From positions 3,396,001 through 3,460,000 of the forward strand of contig NZ_CP114905.1 in NCBI RefSeq assembly GCF_027497195.1: a stretch of 64,000 nucleotides of DNA, given 5' to 3'. A program made the position numbers and the translations under genes. The notes under the pieces are model-generated. The model had not been told where the DNA came from. It was given only the letters and a program-made list of their open reading frames with translations, and did not search any database. This document shows, piece by piece, positions 18,518 to 27,489 of this stretch (within the stretch, counting starts at the first letter, position 1; each line of letters opens with the position of its first letter). This stretch comes from Streptomyces sp. WMMC500. GTDB taxonomy: Bacteria; Actinomycetota; Actinomycetes; Streptomycetales; Streptomycetaceae.

Positions 18518-20917
18518 TCAGGAGGCGGCGAGTCGCGCAGCCGCCCGCGCCGCCAGTTCCCTCGCCCCGGGATCGTCGAACCGGCCCAACTCGCCCGCCG
18601 CTTCCTCCCAGACCGTACGAGCCGGCAGCCCCGCCCGATCCAGCACGTCGGCCAGGTTCACCAGGGCCCGGGCAAGCGGCCAGTGGGCGTCGGCCGCGCG
18701 ATACCGCTCGATGGCGCCGCGGTGGAGACCGGCTGCCTCGTCCAGCCGGCCGAGCGCCCCGCACGCCTCGCCCGCGATGTCCAGCGCGGCGGCCTCGCGG
18801 GCGGTGTCGCCCAGGCGTTGTTGCACCGCCGCCGACTCGCGGGCCAGCCGCAGGGCGTCCGCCGCGCGCCCGCGCGCAAGCTCGACGCGGGCCGACTCGG
18901 CCAGCCAGTGCCCCTGCCAGAGCCGGTTGTCCTCCGCCGCTGCCAGGGACAGCGCTTCGGCGATGGCGCGCCCGGCCGCCTCGGGGTCCCCGGCTTCCCG
19001 CCGGGCCCGGCTGAGCAGCCACAGCGCGTTGCCCACCCCGAAGTGGTCGTCGAGGTCCCGGAATTCGGCCAGCACCTGCTCGACGACCTCGCAGGCTTCG
19101 CGGGCGCGGCCGGCGTCGCACAGGGTCTCCGCGAGATTGGTGCGCACCAGGGCCGCCCAGCGCCGTTCGCCGAGACCTCGGAACATCTCGGCGGCTTCGC
19201 TGAAGCGGAGTTCGGCTTCGTCAGGGCGGCGGCGTCGGAGGCCGAGAAGACCGAGGGCGTTGGTGGACACCGCCGTGCCGCGGATGTCGCCGAGCCGTCG
19301 CCGGATGGCCAGCGCGCCCCGGTGGCACTCCTCGGCCTCATCCAGCCGCAGCCGCTGGAATGCGGCCTTGCCCAGATTCTCCAGCGCCTCCGCCTCTCCG
19401 GCCTCCTCCCCCGACGCGCGGGCGGCGTCGACGGCGATCCGGGCGGTGACCTCCCACTCGTCGAAGGCGTTCTGATGCATGTAGATCGCCCGCAGCACCA
19501 CCGCAAGGCGCCAGGCGATGCCGAACAGACCGGCGTCGGCGGCGGCGCGGGTGGCGGTGACAAGGTTCGCGGACTCCGTCCGGTACCAGCGGAACGCCGC
19601 GTCGTAGTCGTCGAAGGCGGGCGTGGGAGCCGGGGCCGGGACGTGGTCGTCGAGGGGCCAGCGGTCGTAGGGCGCGAGGGCCCGCTGCGCCGCGTCCGCG
19701 GCGTGGAGGTACCAGGCGACGCAGCGCGAGAGAACCGCGGTCCGGTCGTTCTCGTTCTCCTCCCGGCGCACCAGTTCGGCCGCATACGCGCGCACCAGGT
19801 CGTGGAACTCGTAGCGCCCGCCCGGGCGTCGTTGCAGCAGATGGGCGCGCGTCAGGGTCTCCAGCATCGGTTGTAGGCGCGCGGGTTCCAGGCCCGCCAG
19901 GCCGGCCGCGGCCGGCAGCCCGAACTCGCTGCCCGGGTGCAGGCCGAGCAGTCTGAACAACCGGGCCGCGGACGGGGGCAGCGCCCGATAGGACCACTCG
20001 AACACGCTGCGCATGGCGTCGGTTCCTTCCTCGTTCCCTTCTCCGGGGTCGGCGGTGAGCACGGTCCACCGCGCCGATTCGTCGCGTAACTCGTCGATCA
20101 GCTCACGTAACGCGATCGCCGGCCGGCCGGCCGCGCGTTCCGCCGCGATACGGAGAGCGAGCGGAAGTCCGCCGCACATCCCCGCCAGTTCGGTGAGGTC
20201 GGCGCCCGGGTCGCCGGTCCGCTCGTCGGCTGTGGTGACCCGCAGCAGGGCGACGGCGTCGTCCGCCGGGAACGTCGGCACCCGTATGCGTATCGCGTCA
20301 CTGTGGGTCACCAGGCCGGTGAGGTCATCGCGGCTGGTGATGAGCACGAGCGACGCCGCGGTGCCGGGGAGCAGGGGCCGCACCTGTGCGCTGTGGGCGG
20401 CGTTGTCGAGGAAGATGAGCATGCGGCGGTCGGCCACCAGCGAACGGAACAGGGTCTCGCGCCGCTCGCGTACCGCCGGCACCTGCGCGGCGGGAACGCC
20501 CAGGTCCTCCAGGAAGTGACCGAGAATCCGCTCCGGGGCCGCCGGAGCGCCGGCGGCGTAGCCGCAGAGGTCGGCGTACAGCTCCCCGCCGGGGAAGTGG
20601 CCCTGGGCGGCGTGCGCCCAGTGCAGGGCGAGCGACGTCTTGCCGACGCCACCGGTACCGGTGAGCGCCGCCACGCGCGACGTACGCGGCCGGGCCGTGT
20701 CCTCGGCGAGGAGGGTGTCCAGCCTGGCCAGTTCCCGGGACCGGTTGACGAAGTGCCCGACGCCGCCGCGTAGTTGACGAGGGACGACGGCCGGTGTCAC
20801 CTGCGCGTGGTGATGCAGGTGCAGCCCGCCGCGGATGTCGCGGGCCTGCACGACGGCGTGGGCGACGGCCTCTCCCCCGACCTGGTTGACGTGCTCCGGC
20901 GCGTCCCCACCGCCCAT
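18518..20917 (-). CDS. NLR-like NB-ARC ATPase with TPR repeats and N-terminal amyloid-type motif
   Basis: 799-residue STAND ATPase. Residues 11-36 carry NQVGGEAVAHAVVQ then ARDIRGGLHLHHH, a short motif of the RHIM-like/bacterial amyloid signalling type seen at the N-termini of actinobacterial NB-ARC proteins. Then come Walker A GTGGVGKTS (87-95), Walker B LIFLDNA (167-173), GGLPLALRIAAE (about 248), a winged-helix region with HDLVRAYAAELVRR, and TPR-type helical repeats from about 440 to the end. It lacks the DNA-binding domain of AfsR/SARP proteins. The ATG lies 2 nt after the DUF6879 stop, so it is the last gene of a coupled operon. It probably senses a signal through the TPRs and assembles. 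The effector is not evident. Confidence 0.85.
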   Translation of the reverse strand: MGGGDAPEHVNQVGGEAVAHAVVQARDIRGGLHLHHHAQVTPAVVPRQLRGGVGHFVNRSRELARLDTLLAEDTARPRTSRVAALTGTGGVGKTSLALHWAHAAQGHFPGGELYADLCGYAAGAPAAPERILGHFLEDLGVPAAQVPAVRERRETLFRSLVADRRMLIFLDNAAHSAQVRPLLPGTAASLVLITSRDDLTGLVTHSDAIRIRVPTFPADDAVALLRVTTADERTGDPGADLTELAGMCGGLPLALRIAAERAAGRPAIALRELIDELRDESARWTVLTADPGEGNEEGTDAMRSVFEWSYRALPPSAARLFRLLGLHPGSEFGLPAAAGLAGLEPARLQPMLETLTRAHLLQRRPGGRYEFHDLVRAYAAELVRREENENDRTAVLSRCVAWYLHAADAAQRALAPYDRWPLDDHVPAPAPTPAFDDYDAAFRWYRTESANLVTATRAAADAGLFGIAWRLAVVLRAIYMHQNAFDEWEVTARIAVDAARASGEEAGEAEALENLGKAAFQRLRLDEAEECHRGALAIRRRLGDIRGTAVSTNALGLLGLRRRRPDEAELRFSEAAEMFRGLGERRWAALVRTNLAETLCDAGRAREACEVVEQVLAEFRDLDDHFGVGNALWLLSRARREAGDPEAAGRAIAEALSLAAAEDNRLWQGHWLAESARVELARGRAADALRLARESAAVQQRLGDTAREAAALDIAGEACGALGRLDEAAGLHRGAIERYRAADAHWPLARALVNLADVLDRAGLPARTVWEEAAGELGRFDDPGARELAARAAARLAAS

Positions 20918-20919
20918 CG

Positions 20920-21534
20920 CTACGTCTGGGCGGACGGAGGCGGCAGGTGTGCCACGTGCCCGTCGAACCAGTCGAGCAGGGGCTCCCCCGCCCGGTAGAG
21001 CTCCTCGATGAAGCTCTGGCAGCGCAGGACGAGGTCACGGTCGACGTACTTCCGCGCGGCTTCGAGGACGCCCTGCTCGTCGTACACGGCCTCGTACATC
21101 ACGTGGGAGCCGAGGGTGTAGATCTCCGGCAGCGGGCCGTCGGACTCGTACTGGACGACTTTGTCCGCGTCGATGACGTGGATGCGTCCGCCGCTTTCTG
21201 CACGTACCCGCAGGGCGTGTAACTCCCACTGCATGTACGGGCTCAGCGGCTCCTCCACCACCCGGATCCGCCGGGAGATGAAGCCGTGCTGACGCCCTTT
21301 CTGGTGATACTGCGTCAGTTTCTCCCGGCCTGCTTCCAGCAATTGCAGGGATTCCTGCCAGTCACCGCGGGCGAAGGCCTCCCAACTGTCGTAGCCGGGT
21401 TCCTTGAACGTCTGCTGCCGCTCCAGCTTCCAGAACCCCAGGTCGGCGCTGCGCCAGTAGTTCGTCTCGAAGTCGGCGTAGTACGGGGCGAGAGGCATCC
21501 GCTCGCTTGTCGCGCCGTCCAGGAGGCTACTCAT
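20920..21534 (-). CDS. DUF6879 family protein
   Basis: 204 residues. PLAPYYADFETNYWRSADLG and WKLERQQTFKEPG open the protein. SRRIRVVEEPLSPYMQWELH and LPEIYTLGSHVMYEAVYD match the streptomycete DUF6879 family, usually found beside XRE/DUF397 regulators; its function is unknown. The ATG at 21534 follows GGATGAGT-type sequence inside the upstream gene and overlaps that gene's end by 8 nt. The stop is 2 nt before the NB-ARC start. Tight packing implies that the three proteins act together. No catalytic motif is visible. Confidence 0.8.
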   Translation of the reverse strand: MSSLLDGATSERMPLAPYYADFETNYWRSADLGFWKLERQQTFKEPGYDSWEAFARGDWQESLQLLEAGREKLTQYHQKGRQHGFISRRIRVVEEPLSPYMQWELHALRVRAESGGRIHVIDADKVVQYESDGPLPEIYTLGSHVMYEAVYDEQGVLEAARKYVDRDLVLRCQSFIEELYRAGEPLLDWFDGHVAHLPPPSAQT

Positions 21535-21796
21535 CCGGGATGTCCGTCTTCGCCGCGATGACCGTCGCCCGGGGGATGACGACCAGGCGCTCACCAGGAT
21601 CGACACTGACCCCTTCGGGTAACCGTCCTTGGTAGTCGGCGGTCAGATCGCTGCCGATGACGGCGACATCCCCGTTGTCCAGCTCCCACACGTCCGGGCA
21701 ACTGGCGTCACCAGAGGTCTGACCGAGTTCGTGCGACGACTTCCCTAACCGCCGTGCGAACGCCGCCGCCGGGTCGGCTTCCCACTTCGTGTCCAT
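21527..21796 (-). CDS. Small partner protein of DUF6879
   Basis: 89 residues. CPDVWELDNGDVAVIGSDLT and the late DPGERLVVIPRATV strand give a small beta-rich protein. The same layout (C/S-P-x-VW, V-x-G, then E-x-V-V-x-IPR/IPA) occurs in the 86-residue protein that precedes the DUF6879 gene at 30233, so the two are probably homologous. The minus strand has TGGAGGGAC just before the ATG at 21796, a good ribosome-binding site. First gene of the three-gene operon. Function unknown. Confidence 0.75.
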   Translation of the reverse strand: MDTKWEADPAAAFARRLGKSSHELGQTSGDASCPDVWELDNGDVAVIGSDLTADYQGRLPEGVSVDPGERLVVIPRATVIAAKTDIPDE

Positions 21797-21851
21797 GTCC
21801 CTCCAAGCGAGAAAAGACGCGCGACGAGGGTACCACCGAAAGGACCCGTTC

Positions 21852-21868
21852 GACTACTCTAAGTAATC
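21852..21868. promoter_or_regulatory. Inverted repeat upstream of the DUF6879/NB-ARC operon
   Basis: GACTACT-CTA-AGTAATC, 7-bp arms with one mismatch, 56 bp before the operon's first ATG. It is a candidate operator or promoter element, and lies just past the MMPL stop codon. Confidence 0.4.
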
Positions 21869-21869
21869 A

Positions 21870-24113
21870 TCATGGGTGCCCTGCGGTCTTCGCCAACTCC
21901 TGCTGCCGAGGGTCGTCTTCCGCGCCGGCCGCCGTGTCCTCCCGGGGTTCCACCGCCAGGTGGGGGAGGCGGCGGTCCAGCCAGGTGGGGAGCCACCAGT
22001 TGGCGGGGCCGATGAGGTGCATCAGGGCGGGGACCAGCATCGTGCGGATGACGAAGGCGTCCAGGGCCACCGCGCCCGCCAGGCCGATGCCCGCCATCAC
22101 GCCGTCCAGGTCGCCGCTCAGGACGAACGCGCTGAAGACGCAGATCATGATGAGCGCCGCCGCGTTGATGACCCGGCTGGACTCCGCCAGGCCCACGCGG
22201 ACCGCGCGGGCGTTGTCGCGGTGGTGGACCCACTCCTCGTGCATGCGGCTGACCAGGAAGACCTGGTAGTCCATCGACAGGCCGAAGAGCATCGCCAGCA
22301 TGACCACCGGGAGGAACGCGGTGATCGGGACCTCCCGGCCGAGGCCGAACAGGTCGCTGCCCCAGCCCCACTGGAAGAGGGCGACCAGGGCGCCGAACGC
22401 CGCCGCCGCGGCGAGGAGGTTCATCACCGCCGCCGTCAGCGGCACCACCACCGAGCGGAACGCGACCAGTAGGAGGACGAAGCCCAGCGCCACGATGATG
22501 CCGACGAAGAGCGGCAGCTTGCCGGTGATGACGGACGCGAAGTCCTTGTTGATCGCCGTGACGCCGCCGACGTGGACGTCGAGCGAGGTGCCCGCCTCCG
22601 CCGCCGGGATGACGTCGTCGCGCAGGCGGTCGATGAGCTGGTCGGTCGCCTCGTCCTGCGGTGCGCTGTCCGGGATGACCCGTACCACCGCGATCCGGCC
22701 GTCGGGGGCGGGGGCGGGAGTATCGACGCCGGCCACGCCCTCGGTTTCCGCCACCTGCGTGACGAGTGCGGTGAGTGCCCGGGTGTCCGCCGGCTCCGGG
22801 GTTTCCGCGACGAGTTGGAGCGGGCCGTTGAAGCCGGGGCCGAAGCCTTCGGCGAGGAGGTCGTACGCCTTGCGCGTGGTCCTGGACTCCTGGTGGTTGC
22901 CCTGGTCGGTGGTGCCGAGGCGGAGGGAGAGCAGCGGGAGCGAGACGATCGCGATGAGGGCGACCGCGATGCCTGCCAGGAGGCGCGGCCTGCGCTGTAC
23001 GAGCAGCGACCAGCGCACGGCCCGGCCGGCGGCCTCCCCCGCCGGCTCCCCCGGCGTCGCTTCGCGCTCCGGGCCCCGCTCCGCGAGGGCGCGGCGCTGG
23101 CGGCGGCTGAGTACCCGGGTCTGCAGGATCCCCAGCAGCGCCGGCAGCAGGGTCACGGACGCCGCGACGCCCAGCAGCACCGTGAGCGACGCCGCGATCG
23201 CCACCCCGTTCAGGAAGCTGATGCCCAGCGCGAGCATGCCGAGCAGCGCCACGCACACCGTCCCGCCGGCGAACAGCACGGCGCGCCCGGCGGTGTCGAG
23301 GGCCCGTACCGCGGAGTCATCCACCGCCATGCCGCGGCGCAGCCCGGTGCGGTGCCGGGTGACGATGAACAGCGCGTAGTCGATGGAGACGCCGAGGCCG
23401 ATGAGGCTGCCGAGGAGGGTGGTGGCTTCGGCGAAGTCGGTGGTGTGGCTGAGCAGCGTGACGGTCATCAGGCCCGTACCGATGCCGAAGACGGCGCACA
23501 CGATGGGCAGCAGCATCGCGAACAGCGACCCGAACGCGATCGACAGGATGACCGCCGCCGCGACGATGCCCGTCACCTCCGCGAGCCCGCCGGGCGCGCC
23601 CTGCACCGCCTGGATCGCCTCGCCACCCAGCTCGACCTGGAGCCCTTCGACGTCGCCGGCCGCGGCCTGCACGGTGTCGATGACCTCCTCGACGTTCTCC
23701 TTCTCCAGGTTCATGGCCTGCTCGGTGAACGTCACCTGCGCGTACGCGATCCTGCCGTCCCCGCTGATCTGCCGCTCGCCCTCCGGCGCGTACGGGCCGA
23801 CGACCTGCCCGACCTGCGGCACGTCGGCGATGCCCGCCAGCGCCTCGGTCATCCGCTCGCGGATCTGCGGGTCCCGTACCGAGGCGCCGTCCGGGACCCG
23901 CCAGACCACGCTGTCGGTGTCGCCGGAGGTTTGGGGGAAGGATGCGCGCAGTAGATCGACCGCCTCGGCGGACTCCGTGCCGGGCAGCTCGAAGTCGTTG
24001 GCCCAGCGGCTGCCCGCCGCCTGCGCGGCCACGGCGGTGCCGGCCAGGGCGCACACCCACAGCAGCAGGACGACGAAGCGGTGGCGGAAACAGAATCGGG
24101 CCAGTGCGGCCAC
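21870..24113 (-). CDS. MMPL family RND transporter
   Basis: 747 residues. The N-terminal membrane helix FCFRHRFVVLLLWVCALAGT is followed by a large extracytoplasmic loop, a six-helix bundle with the MMPL signature (IGLGVSIDYALFIVTRHRTG; TM4 Asp-Tyr pair for proton relay), a second loop and a second bundle containing MLFGLSMDYQVFLVSRMHEE. This two-fold layout is typical of actinobacterial lipid or drug MMPL pumps. It ends in a short charged cytoplasmic tail. It lies 162 bp after the histidine kinase gene on the same strand and is a likely output of that two-component system. Confidence 0.92.
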   Translation of the reverse strand: MAALARFCFRHRFVVLLLWVCALAGTAVAAQAAGSRWANDFELPGTESAEAVDLLRASFPQTSGDTDSVVWRVPDGASVRDPQIRERMTEALAGIADVPQVGQVVGPYAPEGERQISGDGRIAYAQVTFTEQAMNLEKENVEEVIDTVQAAAGDVEGLQVELGGEAIQAVQGAPGGLAEVTGIVAAAVILSIAFGSLFAMLLPIVCAVFGIGTGLMTVTLLSHTTDFAEATTLLGSLIGLGVSIDYALFIVTRHRTGLRRGMAVDDSAVRALDTAGRAVLFAGGTVCVALLGMLALGISFLNGVAIAASLTVLLGVAASVTLLPALLGILQTRVLSRRQRRALAERGPEREATPGEPAGEAAGRAVRWSLLVQRRPRLLAGIAVALIAIVSLPLLSLRLGTTDQGNHQESRTTRKAYDLLAEGFGPGFNGPLQLVAETPEPADTRALTALVTQVAETEGVAGVDTPAPAPDGRIAVVRVIPDSAPQDEATDQLIDRLRDDVIPAAEAGTSLDVHVGGVTAINKDFASVITGKLPLFVGIIVALGFVLLLVAFRSVVVPLTAAVMNLLAAAAAFGALVALFQWGWGSDLFGLGREVPITAFLPVVMLAMLFGLSMDYQVFLVSRMHEEWVHHRDNARAVRVGLAESSRVINAAALIMICVFSAFVLSGDLDGVMAGIGLAGAVALDAFVIRTMLVPALMHLIGPANWWLPTWLDRRLPHLAVEPREDTAAGAEDDPRQQELAKTAGHP

Positions 24114-24142
24114 GGCGGGGCTCCTCGGCTCGGCGACGGGTG

Positions 24143-24178
24143 GCGCGTGGTCTGCAGCGCGTGGCCTGCAGCGCGTGG
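24143..24178. repeat. 14-bp tandem repeat between kinase and MMPL genes
   Basis: GCGCGTGG occurs three times at exact 14-bp spacing (24143, 24157, 24171), separated by TCTGCA and CCTGCA. It lies in the MMPL leader region about 30-65 bp before the ATG. Confidence 0.7.
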
Positions 24179-24275
24179 CCTTCGGCCCGTGCTACGGCAC
24201 GTCGTTCCACGCGTGCTTCAGCGTCGCCGCGGTCGCCGGGGCGTACCCAGGGCCCTCAGGGATCCCGCAGGGGCT

Positions 24276-25736
24276 TCACACGGAACTCTCAACTCGCGCG
24301 TCGGCCGGCGGCAGCCGGATGGTGACCGCCATGCCCGCGCCCGGCGCGGTGTCGAGCGCCACCTCCCCTTCGTGCGCCTCGACCACCGCCCGCACGATCG
24401 ACATCCCCAGGCCGCTGCCGCCGGCGACCCGCGCGCGGCCGGGGTCGGCGCGGAAGAACCGGTCGAAGATGCGCGCCGCGTCCTCCGGCCGCATGCCGGG
24501 GCCGGTGTCGGCGATCCGCAGAACGGTGACGTCGTCCCCGGGGACGACGGACAGGGTGCAGGCGGCGTCTTCGGGGGTGTGGGTGCGTACGTTGGCGAGG
24601 AGGTTGCCGAGGACCTGGCGCAGTTGGGCCTCGTCGCCGACGACGACCGCGGGCGCCGCGGCGTCGGCCGTCACCGGGCGGTGCGGCTGCTGCGCGCGCA
24701 GGTCGGCGGCGGCGTCGCGGACGAGGGCGGCGAGGTCGACGGGGGCGCGGTCGCGGGCGGGGTGCTGGTCGAGGCGGGCGAGGGCGAGGAGTTCGTCCAC
24801 GAGGCGGCTCATCCGCTCGGCCTCGGCGCCGACCCGGGTCAGCGCGCGTTCGGCCTCGTCGTCGTCGAGGATGCCCTTGTCGTAGAGCTGGAGGTAGCCG
24901 AGTACGGTCGCCAGCGGGGTGCGCAGCTCGTGGGAGGCGTCGGCGAGGAACTGCCGCTGCCGCGCGGCGGCTTCCTCCCGGCTGGCCATGGCGGTCTCCA
25001 CCTGCTGCAGCATCGCGTTGAGCGCGTCGCGCAACTGCTCGACCTCGCTGCCGCCGGGCGGCGAGGTGTCGACGCGGCGCGACAGGTCGCCCTCGGAGAT
25101 CGCCGACGCGGTCTCGACCATGTCCTCCAGGGGACGCAGCCGGCGGCGGGCGGCATGCGAGGAGACGACGGCGAGGAGCAGCAGGAGCACGGCGCCGAAG
25201 ACGGCTTCCATGACGAGGAGTTTGCGTACGGCATTGCGCACGCCGTCGTAGCGGGTGGTGGCTATGGCGTACGTACCGTCGTCGAGACGGGCGACGCCGG
25301 CCCGGTAGTGGTTGCCGCCGGCCGCGATGCTGGTGATCTCGCCGGAGTCGGCGAGCGCGCGGGGATCGCCGACGGCCTCGGCGATGGCGCGGGAGAGCCG
25401 CAGCTTGTCGCCACCGAAGAGCGCGCAGGTGGGCTGGAGTTCGCCGGCGGCGTCGAGAAGGACGAACGGCTCGTCCTTGGCGGACCCGGCGATGCCCTTG
25501 TCATTGGAGGCGCCGTACGCGTCGGCAAGCTCGCACACCCGCTCCAGGGCGGCGGCGCTGAGCGGGCCGGCGACGAGGGTCTCGCGGCTCTGCCGCACGG
25601 TGGTGTCGACTTCGCCGACGAGGAGGGTGTACGTACCGAAGAGGCTGGCGCAGGCGGCGGCGACGAGGCCGACGGCGAGGATGACGACGTTGGTGACGGA
25701 GAGCCGGTTGCTGAGGGAACGGGGGAACCGCTTCAC
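24276..25736 (-). CDS. Sensor histidine kinase
   Basis: 486 residues. TM1 about 15-38, an extracytoplasmic sensor domain of about 130 residues, TM2 about 172-192, HAMP about 195-250, dimerisation box LADASHELRTPLATVLG with phospho-acceptor His269, and an ATPase domain with N (LGNLLANVRTHTP), G1 (IADTGPGM), F (FDRFFRAD) and G2 (GGSGLGMSIV) boxes. The GTG at 25736 overlaps the regulator's stop (GTGA), so the pair is translationally coupled. The signal is unknown; linkage to the MMPL gene suggests envelope stress or a hydrophobic compound. Confidence 0.93.
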   Translation of the reverse strand: MKRFPRSLSNRLSVTNVVILAVGLVAAACASLFGTYTLLVGEVDTTVRQSRETLVAGPLSAAALERVCELADAYGASNDKGIAGSAKDEPFVLLDAAGELQPTCALFGGDKLRLSRAIAEAVGDPRALADSGEITSIAAGGNHYRAGVARLDDGTYAIATTRYDGVRNAVRKLLVMEAVFGAVLLLLLAVVSSHAARRRLRPLEDMVETASAISEGDLSRRVDTSPPGGSEVEQLRDALNAMLQQVETAMASREEAAARQRQFLADASHELRTPLATVLGYLQLYDKGILDDDEAERALTRVGAEAERMSRLVDELLALARLDQHPARDRAPVDLAALVRDAAADLRAQQPHRPVTADAAAPAVVVGDEAQLRQVLGNLLANVRTHTPEDAACTLSVVPGDDVTVLRIADTGPGMRPEDAARIFDRFFRADPGRARVAGGSGLGMSIVRAVVEAHEGEVALDTAPGAGMAVTIRLPPADARVESSV

Positions 25737-26491
25737 GGCGGCGGCCCGGCGGGGTCGTGTGCCTGGATGGCGGCTTCTGCTGGTCCTACGGGGCGGAGGC
25801 CGTAGCCGACGCCGCGGCGGGTCTCTATGAGCGGCGGGCCGAGAGGGTCGAGCTTGCGCCGCAGGTAACTGATGTACGTCTCGACCACGGTGGACTCCAC
25901 CGCCGTGTCGAACTGCCAGACGCTGCGCAGCAACTGCTCCTTGGTGAGGATGCGGCCGGCGTTGCGCATCAGGTGCCGCAGCAGGTTGTACTCGGTCGGC
26001 GTCAGCTCCACGGGCGCACCCCCGCGCCGCACGGTGAACGTCGCCTCGTCCAGCTCCACGTCCCCGTGCCGCAACACCCCGCCCGCGGCCGGAGTGCCCC
26101 GCGTCCGGCGCAGGACGGCGCGTACGCGGGCGACGACCTCGTCCACGCTGAACGGCTTGGTGATGTAGTCGTCCCCGCCGAGCGCGAGCCCGCCGAGCAC
26201 GTCGGCGGGCGCGTCCCGGGCAGTGAGGAAGATGACGGCGGGCTGGTCCCCGTACGCCCGCAGCTCCCGGCAGACCTGCCAGCCGCTGCCGTCGGGGAGC
26301 ATGACGTCGAGGAGGACGAGGTCGGGGGCGTGGGCACGGACGAGTTCGAGGGCCCGCCGGGCGGTGGGCGCGGCGTGCACGGCGAAGCCGTGAAAGCGCA
26401 GGGTGATTTGCAGGATGTCGGCGATCCCGGGATCGTCCTCGACCACGAGAACGGACTCCCCCACCGCACTTCGCTCCGCCGCGCTGCCCAT
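25733..26491 (-). CDS. OmpR/PhoB-family response regulator
   Basis: 252 residues. Receiver domain: acidic pair ED-D near 18-20, phospho-acceptor Asp62 in LLDVMLPDG, Thr90 and Lys112 in TKPF. Winged-helix DNA-binding domain from about 145, with ELTPTEYNLLRHLMRNAGRI and YISYLRRKLDP. The Pro-rich C-terminal tail overlaps the kinase start. It is the first gene of a regulator-kinase-MMPL series and is divergent from the XRE gene at 26656. Confidence 0.95.
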   Translation of the reverse strand: MGSAAERSAVGESVLVVEDDPGIADILQITLRFHGFAVHAAPTARRALELVRAHAPDLVLLDVMLPDGSGWQVCRELRAYGDQPAVIFLTARDAPADVLGGLALGGDDYITKPFSVDEVVARVRAVLRRTRGTPAAGGVLRHGDVELDEATFTVRRGGAPVELTPTEYNLLRHLMRNAGRILTKEQLLRSVWQFDTAVESTVVETYISYLRRKLDPLGPPLIETRRGVGYGLRPVGPAEAAIQAHDPAGPPP

Positions 26492-26575
26492 GGCCCCAGT
26501 ATCGGGGCGGGGGTTGGAGCAGGGGTGGGGGGTGACTTTGCGAGTTCCCTGTGAGAAGCGGCGCCGCGTACAACC

Positions 26576-26591
26576 TGTATGCGTACATACA
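26576..26591. promoter_or_regulatory. Palindrome upstream of the XRE/DUF397 pair
   Basis: TGTATG-CGTA-CATACA, perfect 6-bp arms in a locally AT-richer stretch, 64 bp before the XRE start. It is a candidate operator for the XRE regulator. It could also serve the divergent response regulator, which starts 85 bp away. Confidence 0.5.
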
Positions 26592-26655
26592 CGGAGAGTG
26601 GACAGTACTCGTCACCTTCCGTGAACATGGTCCTACGCAACGGGAGGTGGCGGAG

Positions 26656-27489
26656 ATGGTCGTGGGTACGGGTGGTGCGGGTGAGCCGGAGGCGTCGGAC
26701 AGCATGAGGACCTTCGGCGCGATGGTCCAAGCGCTGCGGGAGCACGCGGGGTTGAGCCGGGAGCAGCTCGGGGAGCATGTGCGGTACTCGAAGCACATGG
26801 TGGCGTCGGTCGAGATCGGCCGCCGCCTGCCGCCGCCGGACTTCGTGGAGCGGGCCGATCCGGTGCTGGGGGACACGGGGGTGCTGCGGAAGTCGGTGCC
26901 GCACGTGGTGCGGCGGCCGGGGCTGGCGCGGTGGTTCCGGGAGTGGGCGCGGTTGGAGGCGGAGGCGATCGCGCTGTACACGTACGAGTGCCGGGTGATC
27001 CCCGGGCTGTTGCAGTCAGAGGCCTACGCGCGGACGCTGTTCGGGCACCGGCTGCCACCGCTGGACGACGAGGAGATCGAGGCCCAGTGGTCGGCACGGG
27101 CGCAGCGACAGCGGTTACTCGTCGAACGGGCGCACACGGCGTTCAGCTTCGTGGTGGAGGAGCACCAGTTCGTGCGGCGGATGGGCGGCGATGAGGTGAC
27201 GCGGGGCCTGATCGACCATGTGCTGGAGATGGCCGAGCTGCGGAACGTGGAAGTGCAGATCATGCCGCTGGTACGGGATACACATGCGGGGACGGACGGT
27301 CCCACGCAGCTACTGGAGACGCCGGAGAACCGGTGGTACGCCTACAACGAGGGCCAGGAGAGCGGTCAGTTGATCTCCGACCCAAAAGTGGTCAGCGTGC
27401 TCCAGCGGCGCTATGCCAGGATGTGCGCACAGGCTCTCAGCCCCGAGGATTCCGCGAGCCTGCTGCAACGGATGCGAGGAGCCTTATGA
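26656..27489 (+). CDS. XRE-family regulator with DUF5753 (Scr1-like)
   Basis: 277 residues. HTH near residues 18-70 (FGAMVQALREHAGLSREQLG and YSKHMVASVEIGRRLP), then a DUF5753 domain (ECRVIPGLLQSEAYARTLFG, RQRLLVERAHTAFSFVVEE, VEVQIMPLV, AYNEGQESGQLISDP). Such proteins pair with a DUF397 protein and act as developmental regulators or toxin-antitoxin-like units in streptomycetes. GGGAGG at 26642 lies 8 nt before the ATG. The stop overlaps the DUF397 start by ATGA. Confidence 0.88.
   Translation: MVVGTGGAGEPEASDSMRTFGAMVQALREHAGLSREQLGEHVRYSKHMVASVEIGRRLPPPDFVERADPVLGDTGVLRKSVPHVVRRPGLARWFREWARLEAEAIALYTYECRVIPGLLQSEAYARTLFGHRLPPLDDEEIEAQWSARAQRQRLLVERAHTAFSFVVEEHQFVRRMGGDEVTRGLIDHVLEMAELRNVEVQIMPLVRDTHAGTDGPTQLLETPENRWYAYNEGQESGQLISDPKVVSVLQRRYARMCAQALSPEDSASLLQRMRGAL

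Noticed and set aside
18518..20917. AfsR/SARP transcription activator
   Set aside because: The NB-ARC and TPR parts resemble AfsR, but the N-terminal winged-helix and bacterial transcriptional activation domains are absent.
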